This document shows positions 1 to 6,736 of a stretch of DNA of 35,316 bases, one piece after another. Both the position numbers and the translations under genes were made by a program. Within the stretch, counting starts at the first letter, position 1. Every line of letters begins with the position of its first letter. Below the pieces are notes generated by a model that did not search any database, was not told where the DNA came from, and worked only from the letters and a program-made list of their open reading frames with translations. The DNA is from Verrucomicrobiia bacterium (GTDB lineage: Bacteria > Verrucomicrobiota > Verrucomicrobiia > Limisphaerales > UBA8199), in NCBI GenBank assembly GCA_035946615.1, contig DASYZB010000151.1, positions 1-35,316 of the forward strand, read 5' to 3'.

Positions 1-46
1 CCGTGTGGGCTAACTCCCTGGGCCGTTAATTGAAATGGCTCCGATT

Positions 47-131
47 GCGCATATGGTGGAATTGGCAGACACGCTACTTTGAGGTGGTAGTGGGGCAACC
101 CGTGCAGGTTCAAGTCCTGCTATGCGCACCA
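47..131 (+). tRNA. tRNA-Leu (anticodon GAG), CCA encoded
   Basis: A class II tRNA with a long variable arm can be folded directly. The acceptor arms GCGCATA (47-53) and TATGCGC (121-127) pair perfectly, and discriminator A plus CCA follow at 128-131. The D-arm carries the leucine-type stretch TGGTGGAATTGGCAGAC. The anticodon stem 74-78/86-90 encloses loop TTGAGGT with anticodon GAG at 81-83. The variable arm TGGGGCAACCC and T-arm with GTTCAAGTC complete the fold. It reads CUC/CUU leucine codons. An integrase gene starts 65 bp downstream, so this tRNA is the likely chromosomal attachment site of the island. Confidence 0.97.
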
Positions 132-165
132 ACTAAAACAATGGGTTTAGCACTTCTTGCTTGCG

Positions 166-187
166 TTTCTGACAGATTTCTGACAGA
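166..187 (+). repeat. Tandem 11-bp direct repeat between tRNA and integrase
   Basis: Two head-to-tail perfect copies of TTTCTGACAGA (166-176 and 177-187) lie between the tRNA 3' end and the integrase start codon. Short direct repeats here are typical of integrase arm-binding sites in attL regions, but binding is inferred only. They could also bind a regulator of the integrase promoter. Confidence 0.6.
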
Positions 188-196
188 CTCGCGGGC

Positions 197-1642
197 ATGA
201 AGAATGAACCCGTTTTTCCACTCGAAATCACCAAAGGCGGCGCGGTCGTGCGCATCTTTCGGCAGGTCTCCAGCAAGAATTACGAAAGTTTCACGGTCGC
301 TTATTATCAGGACCAAGTGCGCAAGCGCGAGGTCCTGAGCGACTTCGCCCTGGCGAAGAAACGCGCCAAGAAGGTGGTCGCGGCGCTCTCCAAGGGCGAG
401 GTCGCAGCGGCTTCGCTCAAGCTGGAGGACCAGCGCGCTTACCTGAACGCCAAGCGGCTGCTCAAGCCAACCAAGGTCACGCTGGAGGCGGCCTGCCGCG
501 AGTATGCCGCGGCGGTGAAGTTGCTCGGCGGCGTGTCCATTCTGGCGGCGGCTCAGGAGTATGTGAAGCGGCACGGCGGGGGCAAGCCGTCGTTGAAAAC
601 GGTCCAGGAGGTCGTGACGGAGTTCATGGAGGCCAAGGAGGAGGGCCGCTCGACCCGGCTTCGCGGGAACGGCCGCAACGTGAGCGACAAGTATCTGTAT
701 CAGCTCCGGCTCAAGCTGGACGCGTTCGCCGGCCAGGTGAAGGGGCTTATCGGCAGCGTGACGGCGGAGGCCGTCAACGATTTCATTCACAAGCGGAAAG
801 GCGCGAGCGGCCGGACCAAGAACAATTACCTCCAGGCGCTCAACGTGCTTTTCGAGTTCGCCCGCAAGCAGGGTTATGTGACGCGGGACTTTGACCTGAT
901 GGACAAGGTTGAGTCAGCCGCCGAGGAGGATTTCGAGATCGAGATTTTCACGCCCCAGGAGTTCAAGCTGCTGTTGGGGCACTGCCCTGAGTCGCTGGTG
1001 CCGGTGCTCGCGATCGGTGCCTTGGCCGGGCTGCGGACGGCGGAGATCGAGCGGCTGGATTGGCGCGAGATCAATCTGGCAAGCAAGTTCATCGAGGTGA
1101 AGGCGAAGAAGGCCAAGACGCGGGCGCGGCGGCTGGTGCCGATTGTGCCGGCGCTGGCGGCCTGGCTCCAGTCCTACCGGGCAGACGACGAGGCGGACGG
1201 GCCTCCGACAGAGGGGCCGGTGTGGCCGCAGTCGTTGCCGTATCTGTTCGAGCTCCAGCGTGACGCGGCGAAAGAGGCCGGCGTGGATTGGAAGCATAAC
1301 GCGCTGCGGCACTCGTTCATTTCGTACCGGGTGGCGGAAATCAAGAACGTGGCCGAGGTGGCACTGGAAGCGGGCAACTCGCCCGAGATGATTTTCCAGC
1401 ATTACCGCGAGCTGGTGACGGGCGAGGCCGCCAAGGAATGGTTTGGCATCACCCCGGCGGTGATCGAGGCCGAGGCGAAGCAGATCAAGGAGGAGGCCGC
1501 CAGGCTGCGGGCGGCCAGGGCGGAAGCGGAGAAGGCCAAGGGCGGGAAGAAACGGGGGGCCAAGAAGGTCGGCGCTGTGCCTGGGGTGCCGGTGCCGGCG
1601 GAGACCAAGATTGTAGCATTTCCCGCGGAGGCGGCGGCATAG
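197..1642 (+). CDS. Tyrosine-type site-specific integrase
   Basis: A 481-residue tyrosine recombinase that should catalyse integration and excision of the island at the neighbouring tRNA-Leu. The N-terminal ~150 residues are a basic arm-binding region, about 155-235 is the SAM-like core-binding domain, and 250-415 is the catalytic domain. Catalytic residues visible are R280 in ALAGLRTAEIERLDW, H367 and R371 in HNALRHSF, and the nucleophile Y403 in EMIFQHYREL. The usual second histidine (LGHS in XerD) is asparagine here (AGNSPEM), as seen in many island integrases. The C-terminal 60 residues are an Ala/Lys/Glu-rich tail. ATG 197 is the first start after the tRNA. The next gene begins 9 bp after the stop with a good ribosome site, so the two are probably cotranscribed. 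The gene appears intact. Confidence 0.93.
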   Translation: MKNEPVFPLEITKGGAVVRIFRQVSSKNYESFTVAYYQDQVRKREVLSDFALAKKRAKKVVAALSKGEVAAASLKLEDQRAYLNAKRLLKPTKVTLEAACREYAAAVKLLGGVSILAAAQEYVKRHGGGKPSLKTVQEVVTEFMEAKEEGRSTRLRGNGRNVSDKYLYQLRLKLDAFAGQVKGLIGSVTAEAVNDFIHKRKGASGRTKNNYLQALNVLFEFARKQGYVTRDFDLMDKVESAAEEDFEIEIFTPQEFKLLLGHCPESLVPVLAIGALAGLRTAEIERLDWREINLASKFIEVKAKKAKTRARRLVPIVPALAAWLQSYRADDEADGPPTEGPVWPQSLPYLFELQRDAAKEAGVDWKHNALRHSFISYRVAEIKNVAEVALEAGNSPEMIFQHYRELVTGEAAKEWFGITPAVIEAEAKQIKEEAARLRAARAEAEKAKGGKKRGAKKVGAVPGVPVPAETKIVAFPAEAAA

Positions 1643-1651
1643 GGAGCGCGT

Positions 1652-2272
1652 ATGGCGAATCAAGTAGGCATGTCGGGTGCAGGTGCGGGACTTCCGGACA
1701 GGCAGCCGAAGATTTTCGAGCTGAAAATCCGCGATGATTTTTCGGACGATTTTCCTGCGGTGTGCCACGAAGCGGGCCACGCGCTGGCTTGGCTGAGCTG
1801 TGGAGGCAAGGTCAACGGCTTTGTGTTTGGGAGGAATGACGAAGGCCGACTTGGCGGGAAGACAGAGATTGGGTTTCCCCCTGGACGGGTGGCTGAGACC
1901 GAGGAAAACGCCCGGTTGTTCGCGGAGCGGTTGTTGGCGGGCGAGGCTGCTGTCCGATTGCTTCTCGGGGCCGGGCGGGACCTCATCTGTTCGTATGAGG
2001 TTGTCACGCACCCGAGGGGTGATGTTGGTATTATCATTGCCAGGCTAGATGAGTTTGTGCTGAAGCGTGGACTTAAGGGCAAGCTAGACATTAGGCAGGT
2101 GCTTGATCTGGCCAGCAAGGCGGCTAAGGACGGATGGTATGCGTGGGTGGGCGAGCGCCTTAAAGGGGCGCCGGCGGGTAGACGAAAACTGGGGTTCGAT
2201 CCGAGCGCTCGGGGAGTGGTTGCTGCCCCAGGTGCCGGCGAAGGGAAGCGGTCCAGTCCACCTGGAGGGTGA
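1652..2272 (+). CDS. M41-like metallopeptidase (HEAGH), probably frameshifted
   Basis: The 206-residue product contains HEAGHALAWL at 39-48, the zinc-binding HExxH of FtsH-like (M41) peptidases. Cargo proteins of this general kind occur on mobile elements. Its substrate is unknown and there is no AAA domain. Start ATG 1652 has AGGGAG at 1641-1646. Near residue 171 the frame appears broken. After ERLKG (about 2155-2168) the annotated frame becomes low-complexity and stops at 2272. The next frame continues as RRRVDENWGSIRALGEWLL and stays open to 2354, which resembles the C-terminus of M41 proteins. Removing one G from the AAAGGGG run at 2162-2168 would restore a protein of about 234 residues. 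Either the gene is decaying or this is a sequencing indel. The peptidase-like call rests on the single motif and general shape. Confidence 0.72.
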   Translation: MANQVGMSGAGAGLPDRQPKIFELKIRDDFSDDFPAVCHEAGHALAWLSCGGKVNGFVFGRNDEGRLGGKTEIGFPPGRVAETEENARLFAERLLAGEAAVRLLLGAGRDLICSYEVVTHPRGDVGIIIARLDEFVLKRGLKGKLDIRQVLDLASKAAKDGWYAWVGERLKGAPAGRRKLGFDPSARGVVAAPGAGEGKRSSPPGG

Positions 2273-2391
2273 GCCAGTCGCGGAGTTTCTTGGCGGTTTA
2301 GCGGTTCGCGCTGTCGGGGAGCCGCTGAGCATGGAAGAGGTCAAGGTGGGTTGAGTGCGCCTTGCGCGGTGAGCCTGCCCGGCTATAAGGG

Positions 2392-2413
2392 CTACGAGCT
2401 TAGCAGCTTGTAG
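2392..2413 (+). other. Hairpin in the 2355-2537 gap
   Basis: CTACGAGCT (2392-2400) and AGCTTGTAG (2405-2413) form a 9-bp stem with one G-T pair and a TAGC loop. No T-run follows, so it is not a classic intrinsic terminator. It follows the restored end of the metallopeptidase gene by about 40 bp and may be part of a structured transcript end. Confidence 0.4.
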
Positions 2414-2481
2414 GAGTCGCACAGCGGGAGCGCGGCGGGAACTTGCAAGGCGACCAGGGCAGGCGCGAAATTCCACCCTCA

Positions 2482-2507
2482 AAGCAACTGGACACATCCA
2501 GTTGCTT
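2482..2507 (+). repeat. Perfect 11-bp inverted repeat upstream of small basic protein
   Basis: AAGCAACTGGA (2482-2492), loop CACA, then TCCAGTTGCTT (2497-2507), with no mismatch. There is no T-run after it. It lies 30 bp before the proposed start of the small basic protein gene, so it could be an operator or an RNA hairpin affecting that gene. It is unrelated in sequence to the palindrome at 2726-2745. Confidence 0.6.
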
Positions 2508-2537
2508 AACCATAACGGGCTTCTCTGCGGAAGCCGT

Positions 2538-2723
2538 TTGTGGCATCAATCAAGCCTGGCGAAGAAAGAGAAGAACGCGGCGGCGGTGGCTTTGGGCCGG
2601 CTCGGCGGGCTGAAGGGCGGAAAGGCCCGGGCGGCGAAGCTGTCGGCGGCGGAGCGGAGAGCGAGCGCGCGGAAAGCTGCTGCGGCACGGTGGGCGGAGA
2701 AAAAGGGCGAAAAAAGTTCTTGA
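2538..2723 (+). CDS. Small basic KGG/ARW-motif protein
   Basis: About 61 residues, very rich in Ala, Lys and Arg. The body reads ALGRLGGLKGGKARAAKL, then ERRASARKAAAARW. I recognise this layout (GRxGGLKGGKARAAKLS followed by RxxxARKAAxARW) from many small bacterial proteins of unknown function. High charge suggests nucleic-acid binding, which is inference. The start is uncertain: no ATG is in frame, TTG 2538 follows GGAAG at 2529-2533, and the frame stays open upstream to TTG 2502. The coding frame is chosen because the family pattern appears only there; the overlapping +2 frame is Gly-rich filler. Confidence 0.62.
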   Translation: MWHQSSLAKKEKNAAAVALGRLGGLKGGKARAAKLSAAERRASARKAAAARWAEKKGEKSS

Positions 2724-2748
2724 GAATGCGTGAGCGGTCACGCATACT
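2720..2748 (+). promoter_or_regulatory. Promoter with palindromic operator in the spacer
   Basis: A -35-like TTGAGA (2720-2725) and a -10-like CATACT (2743-2748) are separated by exactly 17 bp. The palindrome ATGCGTGA-GCGG-TCACGCAT (2726-2745) fills the spacer and enters the -10 box. Transcription would begin at about 2755, which is the ATG of the next gene, and no Shine-Dalgarno sequence precedes that ATG. This fits a leaderless message repressed by a dimeric regulator sitting on the palindrome. The palindrome is certain; its promoter role is inferred. Confidence 0.5.
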
Positions 2749-2754
2749 GTTGAC

Positions 2755-3015
2755 ATGACGGGCACATTCCAGAGGTTTGAGGTCACTCACGGTTCGTTTG
2801 GGGAACAGCATACGACGATTGATGGCGTGGAGTACCTGACGTGGTTCGATCTGATGGACCTGAACTTGAAAGGGCTGGAGGCCGGAGCAGTGGTTGAGTA
2901 CGAGGCCCGCCCTGGGCCGACCCTCCTGTGCGACGCGCCGCAAGTGCGGAGCCGGCTGGCGTCGGCGCGGCTCGTCAGGGTTATTGGGCCGAGGGCGGAC
3001 GCATATGAAGTTTAA
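2755..3015 (+). CDS. Hypothetical protein, 86 aa
   Basis: I do not recognise the family. The product begins MTGTFQRFEVTHGSFGEQ and is acidic to neutral, with no membrane segment or cysteine cluster. Segments such as VVEYEARPGPTLL and SARLVRVIG alternate hydrophobic and polar residues, suggesting a small beta-rich fold. ATG 2755 lies directly after the proposed promoter and lacks a ribosome site, consistent with leaderless translation. The 3' end overlaps the next gene by 11 bp. This suggests the two are translated together and perhaps act together. Confidence 0.65.
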   Translation: MTGTFQRFEVTHGSFGEQHTTIDGVEYLTWFDLMDLNLKGLEAGAVVEYEARPGPTLLCDAPQVRSRLASARLVRVIGPRADAYEV

Positions 3016-3211
3016 CGTCGCTCACCAGGTCGAGGCCGGGGGCAGGGTTTTGTACGACGATGGCCGCCCGGGCCACCAAGGCGTCGAGGGGCTCGTGCTG
3101 GAAGTGGTGGACGGGCATGGGATGCTGGTCCAGTTCGATGACCGGGCTGATACGACTTACATCCTTTTCTCGGACCCGCGGTGGATGGACTTCGTTTCGG
3201 TGGCGGAGTAG
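3005..3211 (+). CDS. Hypothetical protein, 68 aa
   Basis: A 68-residue product starting MKFNVAHQVEAGGRVLYDDG. It looks like a compact beta-barrel: VLEVVDGHGMLVQFDD is followed by TTYILFSDPRWMDFV, reminiscent of KOW/Tudor-like small domains, but I cannot assign a family. ATG 3005 sits inside the 3' end of the preceding gene with GGGCGGA just upstream. A longer open stretch back to 2894 lies over the preceding gene and is rejected. The 11-bp overlap implies translational coupling. Confidence 0.62.
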   Translation: MKFNVAHQVEAGGRVLYDDGRPGHQGVEGLVLEVVDGHGMLVQFDDRADTTYILFSDPRWMDFVSVAE

Positions 3212-3266
3212 TGAGCGAGAGCCAGCCAGCCTGGTCTTTTTGGTTGTGCCGGGGTAGCATGCCGCA

Positions 3267-4079
3267 ATGGGCCAGGCATCGAGAGTCAGATGGACGCGCG
3301 AGCATTCTCTGATCGCGCTTAACCTCTACTGCAAATTGCCGTTTGGGCAGTTGTATAAAGGCAATGCCGTGATTAAGGAGGTTGCCAGCAGGATGGGGCG
3401 AACGGCGAGCAGCCTGTCGATGAAACTTTGCAACTTCGCTGCCCTGGACCCAGTGCAGCGGGCGCGCGGAATCAGGGGGCTCTCCGGCGCGACGAAGCAG
3501 GACCGGGAAATGTGGGCTGAGTTCCATGAACGGGTGGAGGTGCTCGCGCCTGAAAGCGAGGAATTGCTGCACAACCTTTTTACCGCTGATGATGCGAGCG
3601 AGCTGGACTTTTTGGAACGCGGCGGGGTTAGGGTCGAACGCGCGTGGGAGCGCAGCATTCCGAGCGGGCCTACTGAAGGCACGGCCACGGTCCGGGTGAG
3701 GCGAGGGCAGCAGTTCTTCCGGCAGGCGGTCCTCAGGTCTTACGGGGTGCGTTGCTGCATCACGGGCATTCCGGTGCCACGGTTGTTGGTCGCGAGCCAC
3801 ATCAAACCATGGCGGGATTTTCCTGGGGAACGCCTGAATCCACGGAACGGGCTCTGCCTGTCGAGCTTGCACGACGCTGCTTTTGATGCGGGTCTCATTA
3901 CTTTGGATGACGGGCTTAAGGTAGTTTTGAGCCGGAGGCTGCGGGATTATTTTCCGCAGTCGGTCCTAGAGCTGAACTTTGTCGGTTACGAGGGGAAGGA
4001 GATAAGGCGGCCGGAGAAGTTTGCGGAGCCAGACCCGCTGTTTCTAGAATACCATCGCGAGGTTGTTTTCGCGCGCTGA
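3267..4079 (+). CDS. HNH endonuclease (HNH_2 type)
   Basis: A 270-residue protein of a widespread HNH nuclease family often annotated as a restriction-like endonuclease. The N-terminal region has the typical WTREHSLIALNLYCKLPFGQ (9-28), then GRTASSLSMKL and NFAALDP (57-62). The C-terminal HNH domain has CCITG (163-167), ASHIKPW (176-182) with the metal/catalytic histidine H178, N191 and N194 in NPRNGLCL, and LHDAAFDAG (201-209). All family landmarks are present, so it appears functional. It should cut DNA, with specificity unknown and no cognate methylase in the window. It stands alone between a tiny gene pair and the PLD gene, within what looks like a degraded defence island. ATG 3267 is chosen because the conserved block begins at residue 9. 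Confidence 0.88.
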   Translation: MGQASRVRWTREHSLIALNLYCKLPFGQLYKGNAVIKEVASRMGRTASSLSMKLCNFAALDPVQRARGIRGLSGATKQDREMWAEFHERVEVLAPESEELLHNLFTADDASELDFLERGGVRVERAWERSIPSGPTEGTATVRVRRGQQFFRQAVLRSYGVRCCITGIPVPRLLVASHIKPWRDFPGERLNPRNGLCLSSLHDAAFDAGLITLDDGLKVVLSRRLRDYFPQSVLELNFVGYEGKEIRRPEKFAEPDPLFLEYHREVVFAR

Positions 4080-4352
4080 CGGGGTTTTGTACGCAAGCGG
4101 GCCAGGCCCGCGTCGGCGCTTTTGGATCGAGCCGGGATTATTTGCTTGTGCCGCAGGGGCTTTCGGCGTTATGACACTGGCCCTGAGCGCCTTCCGCTTC
4201 CGCGGTGTTTGGATGTGGCAGCCGGAGGACATATGGGGGGAGCTTCACGAGAATGGTTGGCAACAGGATCAGTATTGTGGCCAGCGGTGCCCTAACTAAC
4301 AACGTTCGCTACCACGGTTTACGCCAACAGGTCACGGCTACGCCGGATCTGG

Positions 4353-4766
4353 TTGGTGAGCCCATGGATTGGGGGAAAGACTTCTGGCAGTGACCCGATA
4401 GCGCACTTGGTCGAGGCCCTGCGGCGCTCTGACTGCCTCGTCAACGTCGTGACTCGGAAGCCGGTGACCGACTGGCATTACGAGGCGGTGCGTATCATGT
4501 GGGAGAATTTCCGGCCGACTCTGTACTACTGCCCCACCCTGCACAGCAAGCTGTACCTGGCCGAGTGTGACGGTTTCCGGTGTGCGGTGTTCGGGTCGCC
4601 GAATCTTACCGGGCGTGCGGACAACGAGAATCGAGAGCTGGCAATTGAATTTCGAACAACGGTGGAGAGTCGCGAGGATGACGTCGCCGCGATTATTACC
4701 CGGCTGGCAGAGTATGCCAGAGACCTGGCCGCCGAGGATGACGCTGAACTGATAGAAAAGCCGTAA
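4353..4766 (+). CDS. PLD-superfamily nuclease-like protein, N-terminus doubtful
   Basis: The 137-residue product carries one phospholipase-D-like motif: HSKLYLAECDGF followed by GSPNLTGRADNENRELAI. PLD-type nucleases need two HKD motifs and usually dimerise when only one is present. The first beta strand (IWLVSPWIGG) straddles the TTG start at 4353, and the frame is open upstream only to 4296 with no good start codon. In the +2 frame, ATG 4253 opens a stretch reading NRISIVASGALTNNVRY, ending at 4393, which resembles the missing N-terminus. A one-base indel between about 4320 and 4350 would join them. Stop TAA and the next gene's AAGGAG overlap, so it is cotranscribed with the ATPase. PLD plus ATPase is an arrangement found in several anti-phage systems. 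Confidence 0.68.
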   Translation: MVSPWIGGKTSGSDPIAHLVEALRRSDCLVNVVTRKPVTDWHYEAVRIMWENFRPTLYYCPTLHSKLYLAECDGFRCAVFGSPNLTGRADNENRELAIEFRTTVESREDDVAAIITRLAEYARDLAAEDDAELIEKP

Positions 4767-4775
4767 AGGAGACCT

Positions 4776-5459
4776 ATGCCGCTTACATTAGAAGACTGGT
4801 TCTGCATGAAGAACGGGAGGAGCAGCTTCCTCCCCCGAATTCCCGAGGACGCTGAACTGATATTCTGCCATGACCAGGTGCTCAACGGGGAGATTTTGGC
4901 CAGCATCGAGGCGACATTCGCCAAGGGCGAGCCGGTCAAGATGCTGGTTTACGGTGACTGGGGTGTCGGGAAGACACATTTGCTTTACCACATACAGTAT
5001 TGGCTGAAGCAGAAGGAAGCCGATTACCCGGTGACGCCGCTCATCATCGAGATTGGCGACCTGACCAAGGTGTCGCGCTTCGACGAGGTCGTGCGGCCGT
5101 TCCTAAACAAGCTTGGGCTGGAAACCATCATTCAGTTGATAAACGACTACCGGGGGGTGAAGCCCAACGTTACGCTGGCCTTGCGGGACGCGGGGGTTTC
5201 CAGCCAGGTGGCAGAGGCGTTTTCGAAGCTGCTCTTGGCGGCTCCGGGAAGCTCGCCGCCACCGGACGTGTTGAGGGCGTTCGAGTACCTGAAGGGCAAG
5301 AACGTTGGGAAGGCCGGAACCGGCTCGGGCCTATCGGACCCTCTCAACCAGAGCCAAGACCTTTTTGACGTTCTGAAGGCGCTGGGCGAGATGCACAGAG
5401 CGGTCAGGGGCGGCGGCTGTTGTTCGTGGCGGACGAGGCAGCGAAGCTGGAGGACGTGA
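4776..5459 (+). CDS. P-loop ATPase, N-terminal part (frameshifted)
   Basis: The product begins MPLTLEDWFCMKNGRSSFLP and has a Walker A motif GDWGVGKTH at 60-68, followed by YHIQYWL, typical of large STAND/AAA-like ATPases of defence islands (BREX- and Dpd-type ATPases look similar; I cannot say which). After GEMHRAV (about 5404) the frame becomes GGGCCSWRTRQRSW and stops at 5459. The -1 frame instead gives RRLLFVADEAAKLEDVSQ, a proper Walker B (LLFVADE). One base missing from AGGGGCGGCGG (5406-5416) explains it. Walker A and Walker B are therefore in different frames and neither fragment alone can hydrolyse ATP. Start ATG 4776 has AAGGAG at 4766-4771. Confidence 0.75.
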   Translation: MPLTLEDWFCMKNGRSSFLPRIPEDAELIFCHDQVLNGEILASIEATFAKGEPVKMLVYGDWGVGKTHLLYHIQYWLKQKEADYPVTPLIIEIGDLTKVSRFDEVVRPFLNKLGLETIIQLINDYRGVKPNVTLALRDAGVSSQVAEAFSKLLLAAPGSSPPPDVLRAFEYLKGKNVGKAGTGSGLSDPLNQSQDLFDVLKALGEMHRAVRGGGCCSWRTRQRSWRT

Positions 5460-6697
5460 GCCAGGACATGGCGACTGAGCAGCACTGGCTGACGGTGAAC
5501 AGGCTTGTGTTTGCAGACGAGAACAGGAGTTTCGGGTTCATCTATACCATCAGCGCCCGACGGACCGGCGATTTGCCTCGGGTGGTCTTCGAGGCGCAGA
5601 TCAGGAACAGGCTTGGGGACAACATCTTTGAGCTTAAGAACCTGGCGACGGCTGACGTGCAGACTTATCTGCGGAAGGTGGTGGATAACTTTGTGGACAA
5701 GCCGAAGGTTGAAGGACTGGTGGCCGCCGGCACGATTCCTGCCGCCTCTTACAACTGGGATGCGTTTCCGTTCACTGTTTCAGCGAAGGCCGAGTTTATT
5801 GACTACTTCAACCGAATCTCTGTGACCGAGCGAGAGATGTTCGAGCTCTATGTGATGCACCAGGCCATCGAGCATTACCGGGGCACGCCGTTGGAGCCGC
5901 GGTTGGAGCGGTTCTTCCGGCGGATGGCCGGTCAATTGGACAACGAGGAGCTGTTCACGCTGGAAGACCTTGGCGCAGTGCTGTCGTTCCGGCCCTCGGC
6001 GCCGGACGAGGCCGACGCCAAGCTGTTCGATCTGGTCACCCGGGCGGTGCGGGAGCGGCGGTGGCTGCGGTTCGACTACCGAAAGCCGGGGGAGAAGAAG
6101 CCCGAGCGGCGGCGGGTGCAGCCGTACCACGTGCTGGAGTACGGCGGGCGGTGGTACCTGCTGGCCTACGACCCGATGCGCCGCGACGTGCGGACTTTCG
6201 TGCTGGGCCGGATGCGCGAGGCGGTCATGGGCGAGGAACGATTCGAGCGGCCCAAGGATTTTGACGCGCGCAAGCATTTGGAGAGCAGCATCGGGGTGAT
6301 GGCCGGCAAGGGGGATTTCCAGGTGGTGGTCCAAATGGACGCCTGGTTGACGGACATTCTGCGCGGGCGGCGATGGCACCCGAGCCAGGTGGTGGAGGAG
6401 TTGCCTGGCGGCGGGTCGCAGTTGCGGCTGCGTCTGGGCGCATTGGAGGAGATCGTCCGGTCGTTTGAGGTGGGTGGCAGAGAACGGTTGATTGAGGTGA
6501 AGACCACTCGTTTCGGGGAGCTCACGCCTTTCTTCGCCTCGCGGAACGAGGTGGAGTTTTCTGACGAGCGCCGGGAACATTACCAGCTTTGCCGGGTGTT
6601 TGGTTTTCGGGAGGAGCCGCGGTTGTTTACTTTGGCGGGGTCATTGCGCAGCTCGTGCCAGCTTGAGCCGTTTAATTACTCGGCAGCGCCGAACTGA
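5420..6697 (+). CDS. Chimeric ORF: ATPase middle + WYL domain + DUF3883 tail
   Basis: One uninterrupted 425-codon frame joins pieces of three unrelated families. Residues 1 to about 132 continue the upstream ATPase: Walker B FVADEAAKL, then the sensor-like FIYTISARRTGDL. Residues about 133-345 are the C-terminal half of a WYL/PafC-type regulator: VTEREMFELYVMHQAIEHY, then RWLRFDYRKPGEKKPERR, VQPYHVLEYGGRWYLLAYD and a WCX-like end with RRWHPSQVVEELPGGG. Its N-terminal helix-turn-helix is absent. Residues about 346-425 match the end of DUF3883 proteins: ERLIEVKTTRFGELTPFF, SRNEVEFS and LAGSLRSSCQLEPFNYSA. TTG 5420 is only the first in-frame start; the real start is probably 4776 through a repaired frameshift. 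It is more likely a deletion product than a designed fusion, but intact frame across both joins leaves that open. Confidence 0.7.
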   Translation: MFVADEAAKLEDVSQDMATEQHWLTVNRLVFADENRSFGFIYTISARRTGDLPRVVFEAQIRNRLGDNIFELKNLATADVQTYLRKVVDNFVDKPKVEGLVAAGTIPAASYNWDAFPFTVSAKAEFIDYFNRISVTEREMFELYVMHQAIEHYRGTPLEPRLERFFRRMAGQLDNEELFTLEDLGAVLSFRPSAPDEADAKLFDLVTRAVRERRWLRFDYRKPGEKKPERRRVQPYHVLEYGGRWYLLAYDPMRRDVRTFVLGRMREAVMGEERFERPKDFDARKHLESSIGVMAGKGDFQVVVQMDAWLTDILRGRRWHPSQVVEELPGGGSQLRLRLGALEEIVRSFEVGGRERLIEVKTTRFGELTPFFASRNEVEFSDERREHYQLCRVFGFREEPRLFTLAGSLRSSCQLEPFNYSAAPN

Positions 6698-6736
6698 GTG
6701 CTCGTTTTTATCGTGATGCGGATGGACCTATCCGCC

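Noticed and set aside
914-2011. Long minus-strand open frames (914-2011, 3012-3872, 5780-6580)
   Set aside because: They lie antisense to recognised genes, have no family signature and are Arg/Pro/His-rich, as expected from GC-rich codon complement.
5400-5425. Programmed -1 frameshift in the ATPase gene
   Set aside because: No X-XXY-YYZ slippery site or downstream pseudoknot could be identified; a simple indel is more economical.
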